Assembly: GCA_035356615.1 (NCBI GenBank)
Contig: DAOQSN010000022.1
Location: 26,399-90,398, forward strand
Origin: JAKQDH01 sp029558835
Lineage (GTDB): Bacteria > Planctomycetota > Phycisphaerae > UBA1845
Reading direction: 5' to 3'
DNA: 64,000 nt
The translations under genes and the position numbers were made by a program. Positions 16,946 through 24,556 of this stretch are shown one piece after another; positions within the stretch are counted from its first letter, which is position 1, and each line of letters begins with the position of its first letter. Below the pieces are notes generated by a model. The model did no database searches and was not told where the DNA came from. It was given only the letters and a program-made list of their open reading frames with translations.

Positions 16946-18156
16946 CGCACCCCCTCCGCATCCTGCTTGACGCCCGCATGCTCATCGGGACCTTCTCCGG
17001 CGTCGGTCGCGTGGTAACCAGCCTCGTCGATGAGCTCACGCACCAGCCGGATGTCAGAATCGTGGCACTGTGTGGCGAGGAACTCTATCCGCCCTGGACG
17101 CATCGTACCGACATCGAGCTCATCCGTTCCAACTTCCGCCGCGCGGACCGCTCGGCCACCCGACGCCTGTGGTGGGAGGAGCGACATCTTCCCCGGCTCA
17201 TTGCCGCAGCCGGCGTGGACCTGTACCACGCCACCTGGAACAGCGGCGTCCCGGCGCACTGCCCCGTCCCGGCCGTCCTGACCGTCCACGACCTCATCCC
17301 CTGGCATGAACCCCGTCGACACTTCGCCACCCGCCTCCAGTGGTGGTGCCACCGCCACGCTGTGCGCGCCTCCGCCCGCCGCGCGGCCGCCGTCACCACC
17401 GTCACGAACTACGTCCGCGACGAAGTCATCGGCACGCTCAGGCTCGACCCCGCCCACGTGTTCGCCGTTCCCAACGGGGTGTCGCCGCCGGCCCCGGTGA
17501 GTGGTCCACCGCTCCCTTGCGACCGCCCCTACGTCCTGTACGTGGGTGGACACGAGCCGCGGAAGAACATCGCCGCCCTGTTCCGCGCTTTGCACGCCTA
17601 TTGGCGTCGCCACCGGGCCACGCTCGAACTGCACGTCACCGGCTCCCCGCGGACCCTGCCCGCCGATGCCCGCGCGGAGTTCGCCCGCCTGCCGCAGCGC
17701 ACGGCCGTCCGCTTCCTCGGACATCTCGATGATCGACAACTCGCCGGCGAGTACCGCCGGGCGGCTGCGCTGCTGCTCCTTTCCCTCGACGAGGGCTTCG
17801 GCCTGCCGGTCGTCGAGGCCATGGCCCACGGCTGCCCGGTCATCGCCGCCAACCGCGCCTCGCTGCCGGAGGTCGTGGGCGACGCCGGGTTGCTGGTGGA
17901 CCCGGACGCAGCCGAGGACGCAGCCGATGCGCTGCACCGCCTGGTCTCCGACATCGCCCTTCGCCGGCAGTACATTGCCGCCGGGCGAGCCCGCGCGGCC
18001 CTGTACACGTGGCGGCGATCCGCAAATACGCTCCTTCCCGTCTACCAACGAGCCCTGGCTACCGCTTCGGAAGCCCCCGCTCCCGAGGCCGCCCGCGTGA
18101 TGGACCCTGCCGCGCTCGGCAAACCCGCGCCCAGCGCGGCGCAGCCGACTCTTTGA
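16942..18156 (+). CDS. Glycosyltransferase family 4 (mannosyltransferase-like)
   Basis: A 404-residue GT4 enzyme and the last gene of the polysaccharide operon. The N-terminal domain begins 'LRILLDARMLIGTFSGVGRV', typical of mannosyltransferase-B-like enzymes. The donor domain shows 'YVLYVGGHEPRKNI' near residue 195 and 'SLDEGFGLPVVEAMAHGCPV' (about 282-301), with the E-x7-E nucleotide-sugar motif. ATG 16942 overlaps the stop of the preceding gene by ATGA, implying coupled translation. The C-terminus is Ala/Pro-rich and not conserved. The sugar transferred is unknown. Confidence 0.92.
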   Translation: MTHPLRILLDARMLIGTFSGVGRVVTSLVDELTHQPDVRIVALCGEELYPPWTHRTDIELIRSNFRRADRSATRRLWWEERHLPRLIAAAGVDLYHATWNSGVPAHCPVPAVLTVHDLIPWHEPRRHFATRLQWWCHRHAVRASARRAAAVTTVTNYVRDEVIGTLRLDPAHVFAVPNGVSPPAPVSGPPLPCDRPYVLYVGGHEPRKNIAALFRALHAYWRRHRATLELHVTGSPRTLPADARAEFARLPQRTAVRFLGHLDDRQLAGEYRRAAALLLLSLDEGFGLPVVEAMAHGCPVIAANRASLPEVVGDAGLLVDPDAAEDAADALHRLVSDIALRRQYIAAGRARAALYTWRRSANTLLPVYQRALATASEAPAPEAARVMDPAALGKPAPSAAQPTL

Positions 18157-18541
18157 CGTGTGTCTCATTTACGAAACACCTATAGTTCGCCTCCACCAGC
18201 CACCAGCGGCGCCACGATCGTTGGCACCTGCGTTCCCCAGAGTGTCTTTGCTCGGCAAAGATGGGTATTGGGCTCCGCATGTCGGAAGTTTGGGCGGAGT
18301 GAGCCGCAAACCTCGGTGACACACTCGACAAACGTACACGCACCGGCGACACTGGCCGTTTCCTCGCTGACGCGCTTGGCGCACGGGTCGTCGGAAGCGC
18401 GCGCTGAAGCGATTTCTTTGACGGGCGGCAGCGGTCGGAGGCCTGCGGTGACGCCCGGGCCTTGGCAAACCACCGGGCACGACGTTGGGTGGGCCCGAGA
18501 CCGGTTGCCGGGGCCTCGTCTGCGGGCAGAAACGGGTATCT
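18157..18541. other. Gene-free region after the polysaccharide operon
   Basis: 385 bp with no recognisable gene, tRNA or clear terminator. It must contain the promoter of the greA-like gene. A short inverted motif (TTTGCTCGGCAAAG, about 18249-18262) is visible, but nothing more specific. Confidence 0.4.
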
Positions 18542-20746
18542 ATGCAGCCTGATTCTTTGGTACAGCTTGTCGGCAGCGGCAACACCCGCACCGTCGAGGA
18601 CGAGTGGATGCGAATTGCGGGCGACCCGGAAAGCGGGCTGGCCGAGCTTGCCCGGTATGACGCCGTGCTGGCAGAGTTGGTGCGTGTCGGCAAGCCGCAG
18701 GTGGCCGAGGAACTCGCCTGGGCCGCGACTGAGGAACTTTCTGCCCGGCACACTCCGGCACAGGTCCTTCCTCTGGCCAGCCAGTTCCTGCTGGCGTTGA
18801 GCGAAAGTGTCGAGCTGCGCAAACAGGTGGCCACGTTGTATCGAGCCGCCTATGCAGACCGCGAAGGGCTTGAGGAGCTCCTGAAAGCCGCGGGCCTGGA
18901 GGAGGGCCGACCCGTACGCCGCGCCTTGCGCACGCTCGACGTGTGCCTCGCAACGCGCGAGGGCACCTTCCTGGTGGCGCGTGACGAGGACGGCGCGGCC
19001 CGCGTAGACCGCATCGACCTGCCCGCCTGGCGCTTCACGCTGAACACCGGCGGCGACACCCGCGTGCTCGATCCGGTCAACCTCGCGGACCACTACGCCC
19101 CCGCCCCCCGCGAGCATCTGACCGTCATGCGCCGGTTCTTCGTCGAGGAGCTTGCGCAGCAGGTCCGGGATGACCCGGCCGGCACGATCATTCGCCTCTG
19201 TCAGCAACACGGCAACGTGATCGACAGCGACCGGCTCGAAGCCATACTCGTGCCCGTCGTTCTGGACGAGGAGGCCTGGAAGAAGTGGTTCAGTAATGCC
19301 CGCAGCGCGTTGCGGCGCGTCGCCCACGTCCGCATCGAGGGTCGCGCTCCCTGGGTGATGCGGTTCCTGGAAACCGCCACCGACCCGGCGGCGGAGTTTC
19401 AGCAGCGTTTTGCGGCCGCCCACACACCGCGGGCGCACATGACGGAGCTGGAGAACTACCTGCGTGAATGCCGGCAGAAGCAGGTCGAAGCCTCACCGGC
19501 CGCACTCGAACACGCGTGCCACTGGTTTGTCACACATGCCCGGAAGCATGCGCAGCAGCAGCGCGGCGACGCCGCGTTGTACTGGCTGCTGACGCGGCGG
19601 GCGGCGGAGCTCTGCGGGGCGGAGGAACTGTTGCGGGAGGTCCGGGAATGGGCCGCCGGGTTGCCCGACATCCGGGCGGTGCTGGACCACATCGACGATG
19701 ACGATTCGGCCTGCACGCTGTGTGTCACGGTAGCGGAAGCCCGGCCGGCAACGTACCGCGACGACCTGCGCGCGTTGCTGCCGCTGCTGCCGCCGGACGC
19801 CTGCGAGGTGGCCGCCGGCAAGCTCATGGAGCCGGGGATGACTGCCGATTGGGGACCGATCACACAAGAGGTACTGGCGAACCCCACGGCGCACTTCGGC
19901 GCCTTGTTGTGGCTGTGGAACCAGCCGTCCGACGCACCGATGCGTGCCGACCTTCCGGCGTTGACGCTGCTGACGCGCGTCCTCGGCGCGCTCGAACAGG
20001 CCCAACGCCTGGAACAGGTCGACCGGGAGCAGGCCAAGTTGCTGGGGGCACGCGCCCGCGCGGTGCTTGGCTCCCGTGGTCGACAGCGCTTCCGCGAGTG
20101 TCTGACCGGGATTGACGTCGGGATGGCCCGGACGTTGCGCATACGTCTCAACCGCCTCGACCTGCTCGGGCGGGCCGTCCGCGAGGACCTGCTGCGTGAC
20201 ATCAGCCATCACTTCCCCGACCTGATTGTCCGCCACAAGGTGCACCCGTGGAAACGCGAGGATGTTCTTTACACTACCAGAACCGGTTTGACGCGCCGGA
20301 GGGCCGAGCTGGACGACCTGGTTAACGTCAAGATGCGAGCCAACGCCAAGGCCATCGGCGAGGCGGCCGAGAAGGGCGACCTCAGCGAGAACTCCGAGTA
20401 TAAGTTCGCCCTGGAGGAGCGCGACCTGCTGCGCGCTCGGCTCGCCCAGATGAACAGTGAACTCGATATTGCCAAGACACTTACGGCCGACGAGGTACCC
20501 ACCGATCACGTCGGGATCGGCACGCGCGTGCTGCTGGAGCACACCGCGGGCGGCCCCCCCCTGTCGCTGTGCTTCCTGGGTCCCTGGGACACGGACGCCG
20601 CCCACGGCATCTATCACTACCAGACCCCGCTGGCCGAGCGCTTCCTCGGCCGGCACGTCGGCGACGAGGTCGAACTCGATCAGACCGGGATGGCGGGCGT
20701 CTACCGCATCGCTGCGCTCCAGAACGAGTTGTTACCGCCATCGTAA
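18542..20746 (+). CDS. greA: Transcript cleavage factor GreA with long N-terminal extension
   Basis: A 734-residue protein whose last 150 residues are GreA. A helical-hairpin coiled coil spans about 583-655, with the acidic tip 'GDLSENSEYKFALEERDLL' that reaches into the RNA polymerase secondary channel, and an FKBP-like domain follows to the end. GreA rescues backtracked polymerase by stimulating transcript cleavage. The first 570 residues are an alpha-helical, repeat-like domain with no catalytic motif. An N-terminally extended GreA of about 720 residues is known from Chlamydia, so this architecture supports a PVC-superphylum origin. The role of the extension is unknown. The start is ATG 18542; the ribosome site is weak. 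Confidence 0.9.
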   Translation: MQPDSLVQLVGSGNTRTVEDEWMRIAGDPESGLAELARYDAVLAELVRVGKPQVAEELAWAATEELSARHTPAQVLPLASQFLLALSESVELRKQVATLYRAAYADREGLEELLKAAGLEEGRPVRRALRTLDVCLATREGTFLVARDEDGAARVDRIDLPAWRFTLNTGGDTRVLDPVNLADHYAPAPREHLTVMRRFFVEELAQQVRDDPAGTIIRLCQQHGNVIDSDRLEAILVPVVLDEEAWKKWFSNARSALRRVAHVRIEGRAPWVMRFLETATDPAAEFQQRFAAAHTPRAHMTELENYLRECRQKQVEASPAALEHACHWFVTHARKHAQQQRGDAALYWLLTRRAAELCGAEELLREVREWAAGLPDIRAVLDHIDDDDSACTLCVTVAEARPATYRDDLRALLPLLPPDACEVAAGKLMEPGMTADWGPITQEVLANPTAHFGALLWLWNQPSDAPMRADLPALTLLTRVLGALEQAQRLEQVDREQAKLLGARARAVLGSRGRQRFRECLTGIDVGMARTLRIRLNRLDLLGRAVREDLLRDISHHFPDLIVRHKVHPWKREDVLYTTRTGLTRRRAELDDLVNVKMRANAKAIGEAAEKGDLSENSEYKFALEERDLLRARLAQMNSELDIAKTLTADEVPTDHVGIGTRVLLEHTAGGPPLSLCFLGPWDTDAAHGIYHYQTPLAERFLGRHVGDEVELDQTGMAGVYRIAALQNELLPPS

Positions 20747-20918
20747 CAGTGTCTTTGACGCACGCTGCTCGCCCCTCAAGAGCGGCCGACCGCAACGCAC
20801 CCCCGGCTGCTCCAACGCGGGGTCGTTTCCCCCGCGGGCGACGCAGCAGCGAATGGGACCGCGGCAAGTTCCACGTGGGCTGCCGGGGCGGACCCACCGT
20901 CACCTCCACACCCTGCGT

Positions 20919-20967
20919 CACGTCGGGATCGCCCGCGGGAGAGCCGACGCTGCTTGCTGAACAGAGA
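20919..20967 (+). repeat. 'CACGTCG...GCCGACGCT' interspersed repeat, variant copy
   Basis: This is a member of the hairpin family seen at 10863, 10926, 28073, 38901 and 53569. It starts CACGTCG and ends GCCGACGCTGCTTGCTGAACAG, with an enlarged middle. It lies in the 246-bp convergent gap between greA and the squalene-cyclase-fold gene, where no gene is visible. Confidence 0.5.
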
Positions 20968-20992
20968 ACGCTGAGTGCCGGGGATTGTGGGA

Positions 20993-22141
20993 TCACTTCG
21001 TGCAGGTTTGCAGCGCCAGGACACAGTACGCGGTCACCAGGTGGGGGTTGCCCTCGTACCACCGGTCCGCCTCATTGACCCAGCTTCCGTCCGGGTGCTG
21101 CAGGGACAGGAGCTTCTCAATCAACTCTTGGCGCCAGGAGTGCGGTTGACCCTGCTTGTCGGTGATCCGCTCCTCGCCCCAGGCATGGAGGGCGCGGGCG
21201 AAGACATAGTAATAGTAGAACAGACCCTCCCGGGTTTGCGCCTCGGGCATGTTGGGGTTGGCATCCAGAGTGTAGTGACCGCGAATCCAGTCGTAGGCCG
21301 CCTGCACGCGGGCGTCGTCGCGGGAGACGCGGGCGTACAGCAGGCTCTTGAAACCGGCATAAGTCATTGACCCATAGGTGCGCAGACGCACCCGGCCGTC
21401 GATGGTTTCCGTGCCCGCTTTGGACTCACCGCCGTTAGCGGGTGAGTAGATGAAGCCGCCGTCGGTGCTGCCGGCCGCGAAGGGCTGGTCATTGGTCTCG
21501 CCGAGCATCTGGCAACGTGACACGAAGACGACGGCCTTGCGATACACCGGGTCATCCGGCGACAACCCGCTCTGGTGCAGCGCTTCGAGCATGAGTTGCG
21601 TGTTGGAGAGGTCCGGGCGTTTGCCCTGCCCGTAGCCGCTGCCGCCGTACCAGACGTCGGCGGGTCCGCGGCCTTCCCCCTCGTCCCACTGGTCGGTCTT
21701 CAGGAACGTCCGGGCCCGGCTGAGGGCGTCGGCGAAGGCGGGATCGCGGGCGGCCGCAAGTGCCATGAGCGCGACACTCGTTTGATATCCCGGCAGGCCG
21801 TCCCCCGGCACGTAGATGCCGCCGTCCGCCTGCGCGAAGCGCAGGATGAACTCCAAGCCGCGTTTGACCGCGGAATGCCCGGGGCCGTACCTGTCGTGCT
21901 GCACAAGCCCCTGCACCACGAGCGCGGTGACGGCGGGATTAGACCGTCCGAAGGCTTCCCAGCCGCCGTCAGCGCCTTGGCAGGCGACCAGATACGCGAG
22001 GGCTTTGTCGATCCCCGTCTGCGCGCGGGACGCGAGGTCGGGCCCGAGCGCCGGCTCCGCCCCCCCCGCCGCGACCACGACCGTCAGCACCAAACCGCAA
22101 CCAACACCCACGACCGATCGAGGGCAGCTCGCCAAGATCAT
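20993..22141 (-). CDS. Secreted prenyltransferase/squalene-cyclase-repeat protein
   Basis: A 382-residue protein with a signal peptide ('VVGVGCGLVLTVVVAAGGAEPALG'). It has repeated alpha-toroid segments typical of the squalene cyclase/prenyltransferase fold: 'LVACQGADGGWEAFGRSNPA', 'RFAQADGGIYVPG', 'AAGSTDGGFIYSP' and 'SLQHPDGSWVNEADRWYEG'. The catalytic DxDD motif of true squalene-hopene cyclases is not seen and export is predicted, so cyclase activity is unlikely. Planctomycete genomes carry many such secreted toroid proteins of unknown role. ATG 22141 has GGAG about 8 bases upstream and lies 11 bp after the stop of the YbjQ-like gene, so the two form an operon. Confidence 0.82.
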   Translation of the reverse strand: MILASCPRSVVGVGCGLVLTVVVAAGGAEPALGPDLASRAQTGIDKALAYLVACQGADGGWEAFGRSNPAVTALVVQGLVQHDRYGPGHSAVKRGLEFILRFAQADGGIYVPGDGLPGYQTSVALMALAAARDPAFADALSRARTFLKTDQWDEGEGRGPADVWYGGSGYGQGKRPDLSNTQLMLEALHQSGLSPDDPVYRKAVVFVSRCQMLGETNDQPFAAGSTDGGFIYSPANGGESKAGTETIDGRVRLRTYGSMTYAGFKSLLYARVSRDDARVQAAYDWIRGHYTLDANPNMPEAQTREGLFYYYYVFARALHAWGEERITDKQGQPHSWRQELIEKLLSLQHPDGSWVNEADRWYEGNPHLVTAYCVLALQTCTK

Positions 22142-22152
22142 GACACACTCCG

Positions 22153-22851
22153 TCAGGGGGTACCCGCGTCTCCCGCAGGCCAATCCGGCCCGAACATCCG
22201 TTTCTCCAGCGTCGGGTCCACCGACCTCGGAGGCGTGGCGGCCGAGCCGGTGGGACGGCGCCCCGGCGAGGCCGGCCCCGGAACGCCCGTCGATGAGCCG
22301 GCACCGGGCTGGGGCAACGGGTCCTCCTGCTCCTCCTCGTGCCTGCACACGACCACCGCGTCGCCACTGGCGCTGTAGCGCCCCGAGTCGGCACGTTCGT
22401 GACGAACGTTGGTCACGGCATTGGCGCCTTTCAGGGCGGCCGCAGCCTTCAGCCCTTCGAGTGCGTCCTCGGGGCGAGGAAAGCCCTCGACGAAGACGGC
22501 CTCGATCTGCTCGGCGATCTCGTAACCGGCAATCGAACTGGTGCTCGAGGTGGCGACGATCCGCCCGGCCGCGGCGCGGCGCTGCGCCTTGAGCTTCTCA
22601 TCGGGCTCGGCGTAGCCGGCGTACTTCTGCAACTTCGGGTGCAGTGTGACCGGTCGGCGACGACGCCACGCCCGTCGCAGCCTCCGACCCAGCCGCACGA
22701 GCACAAACGCCGCCACCAGGACGACCAGCAACTTGAACTGCCAAGTACCCGTCCAGGTGACGAAGTCCTGCCAGAGTCCGCCGGGGACCAGCTCGGTGAG
22801 TTGGCTCGGATCGGGGGGCTCGACGTTCGCAAGGCAATCGAGTTGATCCAT
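22153..22851 (-). CDS. Membrane-anchored YbjQ/UPF0145-like protein
   Basis: A 232-residue protein with one transmembrane helix (about 38-56, 'FKLLVVLVAAFVLVRLG') followed by a basic stretch. A domain at about 95-170 has 'IVATSSTSSIAGYEIAEQIE' and 'AAALKGANAVTNVR', resembling the YbjQ (UPF0145, putative heavy-metal-binding) fold. The C-terminal 60 residues are Pro/Gly-rich and probably disordered. Molecular function is unknown. It is first in an operon with the secreted toroid protein. ATG 22851 has CAGGAG about 12 bases upstream. Confidence 0.7.
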   Translation of the reverse strand: MDQLDCLANVEPPDPSQLTELVPGGLWQDFVTWTGTWQFKLLVVLVAAFVLVRLGRRLRRAWRRRRPVTLHPKLQKYAGYAEPDEKLKAQRRAAAGRIVATSSTSSIAGYEIAEQIEAVFVEGFPRPEDALEGLKAAAALKGANAVTNVRHERADSGRYSASGDAVVVCRHEEEQEDPLPQPGAGSSTGVPGPASPGRRPTGSAATPPRSVDPTLEKRMFGPDWPAGDAGTP

Positions 22852-23049
22852 GCGTCGTGAACTCCTGGTCAGCGTGGGCCGTCCGCTGTGGAAGCAGCGT
22901 CAGCCCCCCGGGGCCGAGCCGCGAAGCCTCGCGGCTCGATCGTCCAGGACGTCGCCCCTGGGGAGCGACACTGCGGGCACGCTGCAGCCGGATCATACCC
23001 TGACCCACGGCCCGGACGCGGGCCCTTGTCGTCGGCTGTCACCAAACGC

Positions 23050-23075
23050 TCACCCGCGACTGCGGTCGCGGGTGA
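23050..23075. repeat. Perfect 11-bp-stem palindrome covering the stop of a GT2 gene
   Basis: TCACCCGCGAC and its exact inverse GTCGCGGGTGA are separated by the tetraloop TGCG. The first three bases are the TGA stop codon (read on the minus strand) of the GT2 gene. The hairpin could act as a 3' end stabiliser or terminator. Its sequence resembles the interior of the MITE-like element at 6206, so it may be a degenerate repeat. Confidence 0.65.
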
Positions 23076-24369
23076 ACACGCCGCCGCCGCGGTCCGAGAC
23101 GCGGAACGCAGGCGACTGTGTCGCGGGCGTGCAGGACACCGCCTCCGGGGCGCAAGGCGCGTCAGCCGCCGGCTGCACGGCGCCGCGGCGGTAGGTCGTG
23201 CCACGCCAGGTGGTGCCGGCCAGCCCGAGCACCTGCAAGAGAGCATGAAGTACCATGCCCATCGTCACCGCGGCTCCCAAAGGGAATCCCCACGCCCAGC
23301 GGGCCGGGGCGCCGAGCGACCGGTAGACGGGCCCATCCACGAGCGCCTGCCCGGCCCACAGCAGCAGCCAGCCGGCCGCCAACCCCAGCCACCACCACTG
23401 ACTCCGCCCCTCCCCGGCGCGCCATGCCCCGCCCAGGGCCGTCAGCAACCCGATCAGCGGCAGCACGCCATACACCACCAGCATCAGGAGCGTCACCAAC
23501 AGTCGCGGGACGGTTTCGAGACAACCGCAGAACAGCCGGCTCCAGCCACGCCACGCCCGGCCGAAGGTACCGTACATGCGCGTCGTGTACAGGTCCACAC
23601 CCTCGACCACGCGCAGCCGATACCCGGTTTCCTTCGCCAGGCGGGCCATGCGGATATCCTCGTTCAACACGTTACGCATGCGTCCGTCGCGCAGGAGCGT
23701 TTCGAGGAGCGGGCGGCGAATGAGCGTGAACATGCCGTTGGCAAAGGCCGTGGCGCGGTTGGGGTTGTTGACCCGCGTCGGACGGAACCAGGTCATCAGC
23801 GTCATCACGCACACGGGCTGGATGAGCCGCTCCCAGAGGGTCGGCATCCGGAACGGGGGGGTCATGGTCAGCAGATCCGCCTTGCTGTGCAGGGCCTCGC
23901 CGACGGCCGCCCGCAGCGTCAGCGGCGACTCGTGGCGGCAGTCCGCGTCGGTGAGCAGCACCCAGTCGCCGCGGGCGACGGCCACGCCCTCGCGCAAGGC
24001 GTTGCACTTGCCGAACCAGCCGGGCGGCAAGTCGGTCACCGTAATGACCTTCAGTCGTCCGCGCGACGCCTCGGCCAGGGTCCGCAGCAGCAACGGGGTG
24101 CGGTCCGTGCTGCGGTCGTCCACGACGATTACTTCGTAATCCGGGTATTGCTGGGCCAGCAGGCTGCGGACACAGGTTTCGATGTCACGCTCCTCGTTGC
24201 GGGCGGCCACGATAATGCTGACGGCAGGCGGCGGCAGGGGCGGCTGGGGGTGGCAGGCCGCGCTGAGAACCCGCCGCCGGGCCCGCGTGTGATAGACCAC
24301 GCGCCAGCGCAGCAGACCCAGCAGGGCCGCCAGCCCGGCCAGCACGGACCAGAGTATCAACACCATCAT
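23050..24369 (-). CDS. Membrane glycosyltransferase family 2
   Basis: A 439-residue membrane enzyme. It has an N-terminal helix ('LILWSVLAGLAALLGLL') and a GT-A domain from about 48 with 'SIIVAARNEERDIETCVRSL', 'VIVVDDRSTDRTP', the DxD-type 'LLTDADCRHESPLT' and 'NEDIRMARLAKETGY'. Two or three C-terminal helices follow (about 300-400). The layout and the 'LPPGWFGKCNAL' motif match GT2 enzymes linked to hopanoid or carotenoid glycosylation (HpnB/CrtQ-like), so a lipid acceptor is plausible but unproven. The last 30 or so residues are not conserved and run into a palindromic repeat containing the stop codon. Start ATG 24369, or 24366. Confidence 0.87.
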   Translation of the reverse strand: MMVLILWSVLAGLAALLGLLRWRVVYHTRARRRVLSAACHPQPPLPPPAVSIIVAARNEERDIETCVRSLLAQQYPDYEVIVVDDRSTDRTPLLLRTLAEASRGRLKVITVTDLPPGWFGKCNALREGVAVARGDWVLLTDADCRHESPLTLRAAVGEALHSKADLLTMTPPFRMPTLWERLIQPVCVMTLMTWFRPTRVNNPNRATAFANGMFTLIRRPLLETLLRDGRMRNVLNEDIRMARLAKETGYRLRVVEGVDLYTTRMYGTFGRAWRGWSRLFCGCLETVPRLLVTLLMLVVYGVLPLIGLLTALGGAWRAGEGRSQWWWLGLAAGWLLLWAGQALVDGPVYRSLGAPARWAWGFPLGAAVTMGMVLHALLQVLGLAGTTWRGTTYRRGAVQPAADAPCAPEAVSCTPATQSPAFRVSDRGGGVFTRDRSRG

Positions 24370-24556
24370 CGCCGTTGCGCCTCGGTCTCCACCCGTCGGC
24401 CGGGAGCACGGTTGGTCCGGGCCGAGTCCGGGATTATAACGTCACTCCGGCGTCGGCAAACAGAACCACGGGTGCGGCTGCCGAACGACGAGGCGGGCGG
24501 TACCGGCGAACAGGCGGCCAGCGGCGCCCAGCGGCAACCTGGGGCGGACCTGCGGG

